Notes under the pieces: generated by a model
Databases searched by the model: none
What the model was told of the DNA's origin: nothing
Seen by the model: the letters and a program-made list of their open reading frames with translations, nothing else
Assembly (NCBI GenBank): GCA_965649825.1
Contig: OZ287696.1
Location: forward strand, 1,798,001-1,862,000
DNA: 64,000 nucleotides
Reading direction: 5' to 3'
Source of the DNA: Penicillus capitatus
Lineage: Eukaryota; Chlorophyta
Part shown: piece by piece, positions 33,363 to 45,300 of the stretch
Layout of the letters: the number at the start of each line of letters is the position of its first letter
Position numbering within the stretch: the first letter of the stretch is position 1
Made by a program: the position numbers and the translations under genes

Positions 33363-34935
33363 CTGATAAACAATTAACTGCGAGGCAGGGAGGACATGCC
33401 TGCATTCATCGTGACGTCCGCATATCCGAAATCCACATATTCTGGACAGAAAAGGAAATGACCCAGTACAGAAACCGTGGAAACGGCGTAAATCTGCCAG
33501 AATAGCTTCGGAATGCTTTTGGAAAATGCAAGCCCCCCTTTCTGCCTTGAGACAAAGAATTTGGCGACATCCTCGAGGACGACGACGAGGCCATTCACCA
33601 CAAAGAAGAATCCGTGTGCGGGACAGACTCGAAACGGAGATGTGAACATGAGAACACCAATGTGAAAGAAGCAGCTGGCCGCGAACGCTGCGATCAGAGC
33701 CATGGATTTGCGCAGTCCCGATGGCTTCTTCCTCTCGAAGTACTGCGATCCGCGCACCCAGCAACCTGTCCAGATTCGTATGTAACACATGGCGTAACCA
33801 GATGAGGCCTTACCTTCATAGATCGGTTCGTAACTCAGACTTCGCAGCATTTCAGAGACAAGGATGTTCCAGCGACGAGACCAGAATTCTCTGACAGATT
33901 GGGAGAGCCATGGACGGTCGAAGTTGTGGTTTATCTTCACATTGGCTGTAAGCAGCAAGACCAGACTGACCGTATCTTCAACTGCAGACCCGTATACATA
34001 GACAAAAAGTCCGACGCATGCGTTTCTCAGAAAATCCTGTCCAGATCCGTGAAAGTGTTGTGCACCGCGTTTCAAAGCCTCTGAGAATATGATCTAATGA
34101 TGCAGACATGAATGAGTAAGATCAAAGTGAAGGAGAAATTGACATACTTTTCCGATCGTCTGGAAAAAAATTCTTGCGACCTGCATCCAGCGCTCCGTCT
34201 TTTCGTAGTGAAGCACAGAGAAGCGAGCATCTTTGTAGGCATGCAGCTCTGTCGCCTTCTCCTCGTTCTTATCCGTCACCTTCTTTTCATCGAAGGTGAC
34301 CGATACCGGGAAGAGGAGACTGAGAACGAAAGCGAGTGTGCTCTTGCTGTCGTACGCCTTGACGATCGGGCCTCGATTCATGCAAAACGCGATGATCCTT
34401 GCTGGTGTCATGAAAAGAAACTCAATAATGCTATACACTGCTGCTATGGCTTCCTCATTCTTCTGTGCGTCGAACAAGATGCACATGATCGCCAGAACTG
34501 GAGTCAGAATCATGGCTCGCACTCCTCGCGACCAACCAGGACGTGCCGGTGCCACCACACAGCGCATCCAGTAGTACAGGACAAAGTGTCCAGCGACAAA
34601 AACATAGAAGCGTGTTGAGAAGTCCAGATTAAGTTCTGCGACCTTTGCCATGATGCCCTCCATGAGAGCGCTCCATCCCGCGGTTTCCATCAGATGAAAC
34701 ACTGCGACTCAGGTTGTAGTCCGCCCAGTGTCCAGAGTTTCCCGTTCGTGTTCAGCTGTGCCTCGCGCACTCTCCTGACGACAGAGAGACGCAGACAGTG
34801 ATGGCAGCGAAGGTGGCTCGCAAGATACAAGACGCGAATGATTGGTGCTGCGTGTATATTAGTCACCCCTCGTGTTGATGTGACGTCGGTGGATTGAAGC
34901 CATCGAACGCTTCAACGACCGATCCATCGTCACCG
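33363..34935. repeat. Segmental duplication, copy 2
   Basis: Partner of 26866-28450, direct orientation, about 6.5 kb apart. The match ends within a few bases of the start codon of the gene at 34937. Confidence 0.85.
33374..34690 (-). CDS. Plant wax-synthase-type MBOAT acyltransferase, copy 2
   Basis: Same exon plan and motifs as copy 1 (NFDRPWLSQSVRE..., 'WSRRWN', 'AASCFFHIGVLMF'). 'WSRRWN' is closer to the plant wax-synthase consensus than 'WSRRYN' of copy 1. Differences cluster near the first intron, where copy 2 has 'FSEALKRGAQHFHGSGQDF' and copy 1 a different 19 residues, and at the extreme C-terminus ('LPRS' against 'VPPN'). Both copies look intact, so both may be expressed. It is divergent from the unknown membrane gene at 34937 with 246 bp between starts. 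Confidence 0.82.
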
Positions 34936-34936
34936 T

Positions 34937-36130
34937 ATGCCCCTCCGCAAAAAAGTTCGCTCCGCCGATAGTTTTAACGTTTTAGCTTCGTGGCTACAAC
35001 AACCTAGCCACCTCGTCGGCGACAGTCAGCTAATAGAAAACTCGACTGGAAGTGCTTCTCTGGGCTATCTCTCGACTGCCGAGGATTTACTGAACGCCGA
35101 CCAAAAGTCTGAACCTGGCACGCATCTCCGACACGACAGCTGCATTTCTCCATTCAGCCATCAGACACGAAAAGAGGGACACCGAACGCATCGCCAGGCG
35201 CATTCTCTTAGTGAAGGTATTTCTTTCTGTCGCCGCTTCACATCTGATGCACTGTACAGTTTCGTCGCGCGTTTGGCATCCAGGAGTGGAAACGCTGCTA
35301 ACAGAGTACTACAAGGTAAGCCTTCGCTATCAAGGTATGAGATGATGGCGGATGTACAGTTGTTGGACACGACAGCCCCGAGGGACTCCTCGTTCGTCGC
35401 TGAGCGCTATCGCAAGTCGTTGATGGAGTGCCTGTTTGGTGCGTTGACCACAAAGCTGCCGACCTTTCTTCAGCTCCGCACGATTTCCCAGAACTTTGGA
35501 GCATGGATGGATCGCTGCACGACAGAATCGCCAATAATTCTGTTGATTGCTCTGGTGACTGGGCTGCAGTTTCTGCGGTTCTTGTACATAAGCGTCGGGC
35601 TCCCACTCATCGTCTGCGTTGTATTGGGGAGTCTGGGACTCTTCATTTTGCAAAAAAGTGAGAAGAAGTACAAGGCATCGATGCGCAAGAAAAACGACAA
35701 CATCGCCACCCTCAGCGTATTCGAAGGCGGAAAACACGCAAACGCCCTTTCGAATGGAGCACGGTCTTATCGTACAGCGAACCCCGCTGGTAAGTCCCCT
35801 TCTGCAATGCCCTGTATCCAAGTGTCCCGGCAGATGCGTCACAGCTTCCTCTGGCCAGTATCGAATGGTCTTCAGAGTTGAGGCGAGTCGCCGTTCCTGA
35901 GACCGATGGCAGCGATGCTTTTCAAGACACATCACCTCTTCAGAATCCACCGAATACCATCCATACGATGACAGAGAGCGAAATGCTTGAGCACGACATC
36001 CGGCAAATCCGGATAGCGCTTTTGGGATCCAGAGAGGGCGATTTAGTGCCACCATCCGGCAGCAATAACACAAGCTGGATCATCGAAGCCGTTCAAGAGT
36101 CTCCTCCAATCCACTCCATGCCTTCCATGC
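34937..36130 (+). CDS. Unknown protein with a hydrophobic hairpin
   Basis: The first exon runs from ATG 34937 to about 35790. About 190 polar residues with many Ser/Arg are followed by two close hydrophobic helices ('[19 protein letters not shown]' and '[17 protein letters not shown]') and a Lys-rich stretch. A GTAAGT donor at 35791 is clear. The acceptor is not: one choice ends the protein soon after (35898), while another at about 35875 continues into '[11 protein letters not shown]...' up to near 36130. I cannot tell which. The hairpin plan recalls reticulon-like ER shaping proteins, but this is only a shape argument. Confidence 0.5.
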
Positions 36131-36360
36131 GATCGCATGTATGTTATGTAGATTGTGTCATTTGGTGGGCCTCGAGTGTTTGCATGAAGAGAGAACAGAT
36201 ATTCATTCCATTCGCACCAAGATTGGCGAGCTGCGTGACGCTGTTGGCGTTTGAAGACAAGACAGCTTGCAAAAATGTCGTTAACGTTGATCTTTTAGCA
36301 TTTCGTTTATCGAACAGCGCTGTCGTGTTGCGTTTCCGTGCATTGGATTGGATCATCATC

Positions 36361-37113
36361 ATGATGCGGTCGCGGTTGTCGTCGCTTTTGTCTGGTCTGA
36401 GGAGTGGCGCGTTCAGTCATATTGTAGAAGAGGGATCGGCACGACGTGCCTTTTCCGCTGTCGACGATACCACTCTTCAACGCGTGCGCGGCGTCGTCAA
36501 GTGGTTTAACTCTGTTAAAGGATTTGGATTCATAACGCCCGATGCCGGCGGCGAAGATCTCTTTGTACACCAGGTAAGTCTGCACGCATCGTGGCGATCT
36601 CGGTTTTCAATGCGAGCTGTGATCGACTAGACGAACATACAAGCCCAAGGCTTTCGCAGTCTGCGTGAAGGTGAAACTGTTGAATTCGAAGTTGCACGAG
36701 GACAGGATGGCCGAACACGTGCCGTTAACGTAACAGGGCCAGATGGAGCTGAACCTCAGGTATAGAAGATACCCTGTCTGCTGGACATCTAACACGTCAC
36801 ATCAATCATTGGTTTATAGGGTGAACCAGGTGGCCGTTACGTAGGACGAGGGGCTGGAGGAGGATATGGTGGAGGGTATGGAGGAGGATACAGCGGTGGA
36901 GGAGGGTATGGAAGCGGCGGATATGGAGGCGGAGGGTATGGAGGAGGCGGTGGTGGCTACAGTGGCGGCGGATATGGAGGTGGTGGATATGAAAGAGGTG
37001 GCGGCGGCGGAGGTTATGGAGATGGCGGGTCAGGATCCCGAAGTCGAGGCGGCAGAGGAGACTACGGTGGATACCAGCGAGGTCAAAACGATTTTGGAGA
37101 TGAAGAATACTGA
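36361..37113 (+). CDS. Cold-shock-domain glycine-rich protein 1, organelle-targeted form
   Basis: Nucleic-acid chaperone. Three exons, 36361-36573, 36631-36759 and 36820-37113 (introns 57 and 60 nt), give 211 residues. About 42 N-terminal residues are Ser/Arg-rich ([18 protein letters not shown]), a likely plastid or mitochondrial presequence. The CSD has RNP1 'KGFGFI' and RNP2-like 'DLFVHQ', then '[15 protein letters not shown]' and '[10 protein letters not shown]'. The rest is Gly/Tyr repeats (GGGYGGG) with a terminal RG-rich part. The plan is that of plant CSP proteins without zinc knuckles. Intron positions are shared with the genes at 37446 and 46698. Confidence 0.9.
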
Positions 37114-37445
37114 ACGGAGGGATCGATCATCTATCTGCCGATCCTCCATCTCTCTCCCATAGATGTCTGACACATCTCTATCGTCTTTGAACAATCGAGT
37201 GTGGCTAACATTTCTGTCTGTTAATCGTGCGTGCGTTCGATCGAGTGATCGTTGTCCATTGCGTGCCGGGTCATGAGTAAGTAGCTTTGATGTGGATTGA
37301 GGGACTGATGTGACGTATGAGGCATTAAATGGCGGCACGTCTTGACGATGTAGACGGTCCTTTGAAGTTTCGCGTTGTTCGCATCTGACTTCGTCCACAG
37401 TTTCACGCGTCGTGGACATTGCTTTCTTCTGTCGTCGTCGTTCTC

Positions 37446-38233
37446 ATGTCGCGTTGCAAAGGGAGCGTTAAATGGTTCAATTCGACCAAAGGCTTCGGCT
37501 TCATCACTCCGGACGATGGAGGCGCGGATTTGTTTGTCCACCAGGTGAACGAACGCACACTATATATTTGTTCAGCACACGGTCGGGCATTGTGTACGCG
37601 ACGAAATTGCAAAGATCTTTGAATGCAACGCAACGGAGCGGAGGTTGACCGGCGTCGCGTTTCCCGCGGCACCGTGGAATAGAAGTGGACGAGAATAATC
37701 CTGTGGTGTGCGTAGACAAGTATCCAGTGCCAGGGTTTCCGCAGTCTCCGTGAGAACGAGCCTGTCGAGTTCGATATTTCACAAGGCGAAGATGGTCGCA
37801 CAAAGGCTATCAACGTGACTGGCCCGAACGGCGCCGAGCCTCAAGTACGTCGCTATAGCGCGCGAAGTTTTGTTGGTGCTTTGTGACATCGAGGCTTTTC
37901 GCCTTATAACCGGCGATAGCGCGTACGTACGTACGTTCTTCGAGGTTCCAACCTGTGGTTCGGCAGGGCGAGCCGCGTGGTGGCGGTTACGGTGGCGGAG
38001 GCTATAGTGGAGGCGGATACAGTGGTGGTGGTGGATACGGCGGAAGTGGAGGCGGATACAGTGGAGGAGGTGGTGGTTATAGCAGTGGAGGAGGTGGATA
38101 TGGTGGAGGTGGCGGCTATCGTTCTGGAGGTGGTGGTGGATACGGCGGCGGCGGTGGATATCGTGGTGGCAATGGGCGTGGGGGTGGAGGTGGTGGCTAC
38201 CGCGGTGGCGGTGGCGGCTATGATCAATACTAA
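37446..38233 (+). CDS. Cold-shock-domain glycine-rich protein 2, cytosolic form
   Basis: Three exons, 37446-37544, 37716-37844 and 37967-38233, give 164 residues. The CSD starts at once after MSRCKGS ('[19 protein letters not shown]', 'DLFVHQ'), so no presequence. The middle exon encodes '[19 protein letters not shown]'. The end is almost pure Gly/Tyr/Ser repeat closing with YDQY. The introns, 171 and 122 nt, are much longer than elsewhere in the window; intron 2 holds a (TACG) run. It is tandem with gene 1, 330 bp downstream. Confidence 0.9.
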
Positions 38234-38869
38234 ACCTTCTCATCATCATCAATAACGACCAACGAATGATGCGCATTTGTAGCATGAGTTTTGTTGCCGC
38301 GCTCTATTTTTTGAATTTTTGTCCTATCCGATATTTTGATGGAGGCACAAAGATAACATCAGGAATCCGAATCAGAATTCATTGAATCATTCTCAACCAA
38401 TGGAATTCCTTGACGGTTTTGCACGAGAAGATCCTACATGAGAGATATGAGTATCATCTTTTTGGTGGTTTCTTTATATCATCATTCGCAGCATCGAAAG
38501 TCTATTCACATAGAGAAATTCATCGGATAAGCAATCTGAAAATGAGCAACGGTCTGGACCTTAACTGAGAGTTTCTGGACTCTTTTGACAGCACTACACT
38601 TGACTCATGTTATTATGATGAAGCACGTTTGTCGGTTCGCCCCTTATATTGATGTTCCCTAACCTTTTTTCTTTGTGGTGCCACTTTCTTGTTTTTGGTG
38701 TTGTGCATTTTGTGCCAACTCTGAACATTCAAGTTGGCTTGCTGAATGTTGAGATTAGTACATAAGTGTGAGATGATGATGCTACACACAAAACTGACAA
38801 TCCTAGATTTGCAGATTGCATCTGTCTCTTGAAGATTTACCATTACCTGTCGAAACAGTGTCGCATCGC
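38234..38869. other. Intergenic after the CSD pair, no gene seen
   Basis: 3' flank of the second cold-shock gene, AT-rich, with no coding content recognised. Confidence 0.5.
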
Positions 38870-39146
38870 CATGACCGATACGCGAACCTTCCGCCGCTAT
38901 ACACGACCCTCTCGTCGAAGATGCCTTCTGTTCATCGAACAAAAACGCAAAGAAGGCAACGCCCTTCGACGCGAAGCCACGAAAAGGCGACGGCTGTCGG
39001 AAACGGAACAGAGTCCGTGGCAAGACGAAAGAGTATTCGACGTTCTCGTACACGTTCTGAAACGGGTCCACGAAAGCGCAAACGGCAGAGAAGATGTTGT
39101 TGCCCATCTCGCCTGCGCTCCGCAACAAATCACCTGTGGCCTTTAG
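38870..39146 (+). CDS. Hypothetical small basic protein
   Basis: 91 codons from ATG. Very basic first half ('RRYTRPSRRRCLLF', 'KRRRLSETE'), then an amphipathic helix ('VFDVLVHVLKRVHESA'). The other strand and another frame are also open here, so the evidence is weak. It is not recognised. Confidence 0.3.
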
Positions 39147-40104
39147 CTGAACAATGCCTCTCTGGTGTGTCTCCTGTGGCGTGACGTTTCCAAAACGGTG
39201 AAGGTCTTGGACACGGCGACGTCATCGCCAAGACCTTCGTAATAGGAGCCTCTGTGCACCGTCATTGAGTGTGAGGCCAATCGCTATCTGTGTCTGTAGA
39301 GGCCATAAGAGCCATGAAGAGAAGACTGTCCGGCAGTCCAGATTGGCGGAGTGTTCTTGATGACTGCAAGGACAGACCGGTTGGGTTGCTGACGCCGTGG
39401 ACGTGCTGGAATGGCACTTGTGTATTAGAATGATGTGTACGCTGTGAAACGCAGTGTGGCGTGAATGGAAGGCACTGTTTCGCGTAAAACACACTCGACG
39501 TTCGTCGACACTCCACAGACATTCATATGTTACATGCATCAATCGGCACTGTTTTCGTCGAGGACAGTGACGTCTAGTACACGCGATGGGTACAGTAGGC
39601 GAATATATGAAGCGCCCAGGAGACTGTATGCAAAATACTGTCATTGCTAAAAGTCACGCGTTTGTCGCCATTCGCGGCAATGCCGAGCGCAGCGATGGGA
39701 TGTTGCTTAAAAGCGTGACCGCGTAGAAAAAAGAGTGAGATAATAACAGCGGCTGCGGTTGATGGGACGTCCCTCTCTCATCGATGGAATAACCTCTTTC
39801 AGGCGGCATCGCATCCATGGGTGATGCAGAAATGCATCGTAGATATGCATTCGATGGAAGAAATTTATAGCGAGTAACCTCAAACGAGCAGAGCGTGGAG
39901 GAATCGTCCGTAACAAAGCCGAAAAGCGGCGGCGGAATCCTGGCGGCTGTCCTCTCACACAGCATCTCTCTAATCAGACGCATCGACACACAGCGCATCT
40001 TTTATCAAGATCCTTCCGTCACAGTTTACACAGTTGGATGGATTGGTCAGACAAATAGAACAAGACAGAAATATCTGTACATAAAATCATGGGACCATTT
40101 TTGA
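39147..40104. other. Interval without a clear gene
   Basis: About 950 bp with no convincing frame. No tRNA fold or other RNA gene was recognised by eye. Confidence 0.4.
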
Positions 40105-41129
40105 CTACGTCGCGGCAAAGTCTGTGAAACCGGACTTTATGAAGATCTTTTTGGCGATGATGGCCAGAATCAAGAACCCGAGAACGTACGTCAACGATGT
40201 CCAGATCCATTCGGAACGCGTGCTGTCTTGCTGCTCTGTTGGACGTGTGCTGCGAGCAGATCGATCTTCTGTCCCCACACTCGGCTCTCCCTTTGTCTCC
40301 GCTGCCGTCGGTAATGCACGGGATAGACCTGTTGCTGTCACGATCACTTTTGAATGCACACGTATGAGGAGTGACTTGGAGAGGCAGAAGAGGGCCTTGT
40401 GTTTTGTATGCGACAGAGGAGCTTCTCATGAAGATGTCGTGCTAGTTTTCGACGTTCTTCTGATCCAAATTCCGCAACCGTTGATCTCGATTCCGCCGCC
40501 AATTTTTTCCGCACACTCGGATCCAGATCCTGCACAGCCGTATCTCGCTGTCTCGAGTCGATAAAGGGGAAGGGTGGCTTGCTATGGAACCCAGAGCACC
40601 CTTGCCAGGCGTCGGGAGGAATGCCACCAGTGCCGTCAGCGCTGTTCGCATGCTCCACGACGGCTGCCAGTGTTCCGGATGGTAATCCGAGATCGATAAG
40701 CAAATCTTAGTATTCGTCTCAAAACGACCGTTCTTGGTGAGCATCATAAAGGAGGGTGGTTTAAACGGATAATCTGAAGGCAACAAAATGCGTCCATGAT
40801 ACATACCGCCCTGTAAACACCATCGCAACGACATGCTTCTCGGTTTGGAAAGCGTGGGCACTTCAAAGTCTGTGTCTGGCGGGCCACGAATAACGAAATG
40901 CCACTCGAAGATGTTTTCCTAAGGATGGTATCTGTGAGAGGCCATGGGAGAGCAATGCAGAAGCCCCTTGCCTCGAAAGCTTGCGCGACGAAGTCGACAG
41001 AGTCGTCTCGCTCCATCTCGCGCATTTCCTGAAGTGCAGTGGTTTGTGCAGATGAGATGAGGTCGGAGTAGTAACCTGGAGGATACGTTTGACCGCAGGG
41101 TTACGCAAGTTATACCTCGTTTCAGCCAT
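40105..41129 (-). CDS. Tail-anchored E2 ubiquitin-conjugating enzyme, UBE2J1 type
   Basis: ERAD E2. The start 'MAETRYNLRNPAVKRIL' matches UBE2J1. Then 'ENIFEWHFVIRGPPDTDFE', 'YPFKPPSFMMLTKNGRF', active-site Cys in 'TKICLSISDYHPEHW' and 'WSMRTALTALVAFLPT'. The tail has one helix ('WTSLTYVLGFLILAIIA') and ends at 40105. Introns that fit are a 46-nt GT-AG near 41030-41075, a GC-AG intron near 40920-40970 (donor GAG|GCAAGG), a 51-nt one near 40811-40862, and one near 40347-40395. Between 'GALGS' (about 40600) and the acidic helix 'VRKKLAAESRSTVAEF' the frame changes with no consensus intron that I could find. This is either an unseen splice or a sequence error. Confidence 0.82.
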
Positions 41130-41218
41130 GGAGTGGAAAAGCGCGTGCCTTAGTTCTTTGCGTCGAAAGGAAGGAGAACGCGTGTCTTTGGCCAATTAAT
41201 GTCGAAGATGCGAAAATG

Positions 41219-41484
41219 ATGACAACAGGGGAAACAGCGATGGAGGCTGGGTCAGGTGCGTGCACGCGTCTCTATGTACAGTGCTACAGAAATCCGCTGT
41301 CGATACACGAGAGGCGATAGAGTTGTTGACGTGTGTCGTGCGCAGAGACAGGAGTGGCGGCGATCCGCAGAAAAAGGAACGGGAAAAAGGTTTGCGTTGG
41401 AAGTCACACTTTGCCATCGGATCGAGGTGAACCTGTCTGTGACTGTAGCTGAAAAAGGAGAAAAAGTGTGAGAAGAAGGAGATC
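41219..41484 (+). other. Possible upstream exons of the Nopp140 gene
   Basis: An ATG at about 41219 is followed by frames with short GT-AG candidates. The stretch just before 41485 reads as Lys-rich in the same frame as the Nopp140 start. Extra N-terminal exons are possible, but I could not make a clean join. Confidence 0.2.
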
Positions 41485-42372
41485 ATGGCTGCGAAACCTC
41501 CTTCGGTGAATGTACTGGGACCATCGCCGAAATCACTGAAGAAGGTGAAAAAGATGGTATTCTTGATCTTTAAGGTTTTGCTTGACCACTATGCGTTGGT
41601 TTTATGATAACAGAAGCAAAAGACAAGAAAGCAGTGCGACGCTAGTGTTCCTGCAGTCGACGAAATGGCACCGGTCAAGCTGAAAAGGAAGCGTTTGACC
41701 AAAAAGGGCGAAAAATCGAAAGAGAAGAGAAAAAAAGAAAAGAATTCGGCGCCGCCGCCGCCGCCGGAATCGAACGAGCAGCAGATAGACGATGTACGAC
41801 GAGGCTGTCCCTTTCTCGCATCTATGTCCTTTTCGGTGCACAGAGAGCAGAGGACGTTTCTCACAAACGAAAACATTTGGAGAAAAACGGGGATGTCTCT
41901 GCATTGCCTAAAAAACACAAAAAGAAGCGAAAGAAAGAAAAGAGTAAGACCGCAGAGACATCTCCACCGAAGAAAGAAGAGATGCCAAGAGAGAACGAAG
42001 AAAAGGCAACAGATGTGACACCGTCCGAAGCAATGGATGAAAAACCTGAACCGGCCACAAAGAGTGTCCAATCCACAACAAGATCTTTTCGAAGAGTGAC
42101 CGATGAAGAATGGCTTGGGAAGAAAGGAGCTTGGGACAACTCATATGAAGCCACCTTCGGCTCTTCGGGCTGGGGCGCCAAGGCACAACAAGTGCTAGGT
42201 CGTCTTTCTTACCTTCACTCCTGTCCGTTTATGTGACATGTATTGTGCAGCCACCGTCCGCGGGAAGAATTTTCGTCACGAGAAGACGAAGAAAAAGAGA
42301 GGCACGTATTTCGGCGGCAAGATTTCGGCAGACGTTATCAATTCGATCAAGTTTGATAGTGATGAGGACTAG
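41485..42372 (+). CDS. Nopp140/SRP40 nucleolar phosphoprotein homologue
   Basis: Nucleolar/Cajal-body chaperone of snoRNPs. Four exons, 41485-41556, 41614-41793, 41853-42198 and 42251-42372 (introns 57, 59 and 52 nt), give 239 residues. The first two thirds are Lys/Glu/Pro-rich and disordered. The end is the conserved SRP40 C-terminal domain: 'SFRRV', '[19 protein letters not shown]', then '[19 protein letters not shown]' and '[11 protein letters not shown]'. It is shorter than animal Nopp140 and lacks long Ser-acidic repeats. Confidence 0.9.
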
Positions 42373-42396
42373 GCGAAAAGGGTGTGATCGTGTGCA

Positions 42397-45300
42397 TTAC
42401 TCTTTGACCGTACTCCTGTGTCTCCAAAAATCAAAATCTTCCTTCATCACATCGGGATCGGATGCGCCCTGTCGGAGCGTGTCGTAATAGATTTTGCGTT
42501 TCGGATCTTCGGTATCGAGCAACGGAGGAGGCGGAATAGTTTCGTCCTCTCCCAGAGAATAGCGACGAATTGCCGCTAAACGACGATGACTGGATTTCTT
42601 CCGGAGAATCTCACGGATCTACACAACGTGCCCGTCGATGAGGAAGAATGGTATCTACTGTGGAAGGACCTGTCGGAATTTGGCTTTTGCCACCTCAGGA
42701 GTTAACAGCTTGAAGACATCGACATTGCCGATGATGACTTCCGCAGCGAGTCGTGCTGTCTCTTCCGAAATCTCGAAATCCTTCTCGATGATGAAGATCG
42801 GCCGTTCAAACATCGTCGGCTGCACAAAAATGAAATGCACCTGTGCGGAAGGCGTGGATGGATCTGAGCTTACGGCGGCATCGATGGCGTCGATGAAAGA
42901 ACAGAAACCGCACTTCCCTTTGTTCTCAACGAGTTCCTGCTCTGCAGGATCGTTCGTCGATTCGTAGATTTCTTCGAGACTGATCACGGGCTCCGGAATG
43001 TTACTCTCTGCCAGAGGTGTGGTCTTGATGATCTCGACGATCTTCGAACCGTAGATCAATTCCCTTTCGTCTGCTTCTATACATTCCGCCACTCTCTTAA
43101 TCACATGGCGGTACTGATCGACTATTCGTCGTGTCCTGCACTCATCTCTTCCACAAGGCAAAACAGATCATGAGACATACCGTTGATAGGCAACCTCTTG
43201 CAGGTATGCCGAGTAACGTTCGAACCAATGAAAGGTCTGTTTCAGTGTCGCATCGTCTTTTCCTGTCATTTGCATCGGGATATGTCTTCACAAGAAACGA
43301 ATGATCGCATCGCAGGAGGCATGCATCATTGGGAATATATACCTGAATGCTGGATGGAGATTGGACTGGGCCACCAGGTAATGCGCAAGATCTCCGGCAA
43401 CGGAGATGTCTTCAGAACTGGAGAGGGTAATATTTTTGGTGCCAAAGAGCACCTCTTCTGCTGCCCGAGTCGACAAGAGAGGCACCAACAGACCGGCACA
43501 GAGTTCGATCATAGTCGGCTCCCGTTCGAGTTTCACAACATTTTCTTCGTGGCCCGGAAAAGTCAGTTGATGCCATTTGTCTCCTTCGCTGCCGTATTCT
43601 CTGTTCTTGAATAGGATTCGGCCCAGAAGATCTCCTTGAGGACGCATCGTAACGGCATCGATCTCCGGAATACCTGGTGTGATCGCCAGGCATACGGCTC
43701 GAGTTGCTTGGACGGTGATGAGGAAGTTCTTGGCCTTTGAGTCTGGCAGTCCTTCCTGTGGCAATCCGAGTTTCGCCTTCTCGATGGCTTCTTCTATGTG
43801 AAACATCTCGATGGTGGCGGTATCTGAAACCACAGTTTCGCTCACATTGGCAGCACGGACCGACAGAATAGCAGCTTCATTCAGCAGATTCGCCAGATCT
43901 GCTCCGGAATAGCCTAAAGCACCTCAGTGTGATACATCCTTGATCGTGACCTGAGAAAGAACCCAGTGCGAGTCTCGCCGTCTCTTCCAGAATCTGAGCT
44001 TTGCGTTCTTGGTCTCTGCCAATCGGTTTGTTACGTGCATGGACTTCCAAGATCCTTAATCGATTGGTTTCGGACGGTAATCCCATGTAGATGACTCGAT
44101 CGAAACGTCCAGGACGCATCAGTGCCCTATCCATTAAACCGATCCGATTCGTCGCACCAATGACCAGAACCTGCCACACGTGCACAACAGGTCACCCCTA
44201 GCGTTGATGTGCCAGAGGAATACATTGTCGTCTGGGTAATTTGCTCCGTCCATTTCTACCAGCAGTTGCATCAGGCCTGCTTCCCTTTCAGCAGTTCCAG
44301 AATCTCCACCAGGTCCTCGGCGTTTACCAATAGCATCAATCTCGTCTGGCAAACCACACGATGCATCTTAGGATAGACACGCACCATAGAGTGAGCAAGC
44401 GACCTATGAATATGACACTGGGAGCCCTCTCTCGTGCCATCTTAAACAGGTTTCGAATCCGTGCGGCAGCAATTCCTGCACGCACACACACCGTTAGCCT
44501 GGATGATGTCTCCTGTCATCACGTGAAACACCTCAACCTGAAAACAGCTCGACAAATTCAGCACCGTTGCAGCTGTAGAATGGCATGTTCCCTTCCCCTG
44601 CCATCGCCTTGGCCAAGTAGGTCTTTCCTGTACCAGGTGGTCCTTCCAACATGATTCCCTAATACAGCCATTCACAGGACGGTCTTGATCAGGATTACGA
44701 TGGCACCTTTGGCGGTTTTGCTCCCATACGTTTGTATTCTTTGTCTCCTCGCATTATCTTGATGACTTCGATGATGTTTGATTTGACCTTGTCGATTCCG
44801 GCCACATCTTCAAATCGTACACCGGTGTCGTTCCGTTCCTCTCCTTCACCGATATTGAACTCCACGGCACGTGGTCGTGCATACTGCTTCATCAGTTCTG
44901 CCATGGGATCTGACTTCTGCCCGAACCTCTCATTGTACTGACAGACACATCATGCCTTCTCACAAAGACTGCTTGCCGATTCTCACCTTCATGCCGACCC
45001 ATACGGCGATACGAAGAGCAAAGAGTGCGAGGATAGGAGTGAACTGGCCGATGAAATCGTTGAGGAAGACATAGCTTCACATTTAATCACAGAAATCTCG
45101 AAAACGGCAGAGATGGAGGCATTGCCTTACGCATCGTTTGGGTCCAACACCACCAGTTCCGCAGTGACTTGATGTTCCTTCAGCATCCATTCGTATTTCA
45201 TCCGGCCATCGCGTGTCCTGTGATACTGATTGCGTTTCATCAACCTAGACTCTCTAACTGAACACAGGGAACGGTTGAGAGCGGATTTAGTCAGACCGTA

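Noticed and set aside
36866-37162. Met/Glu/Val/Ala-rich ORF over the Gly-rich exon of the first cold-shock gene
   Set aside because: It is a frame shift of GGN-GGN-TAT repeats; the Gly/Tyr frame joins the CSD across a good intron.
37779-38285. His-rich and Thr-rich reverse ORFs opposite the second Gly-rich tail
   Set aside because: Antisense of the Gly-rich repeat; no independent motif.
44440-44480. T-arm-like GTTTCGAATCC
   Set aside because: It is coding sequence of the FtsHi AAA domain on the minus strand.
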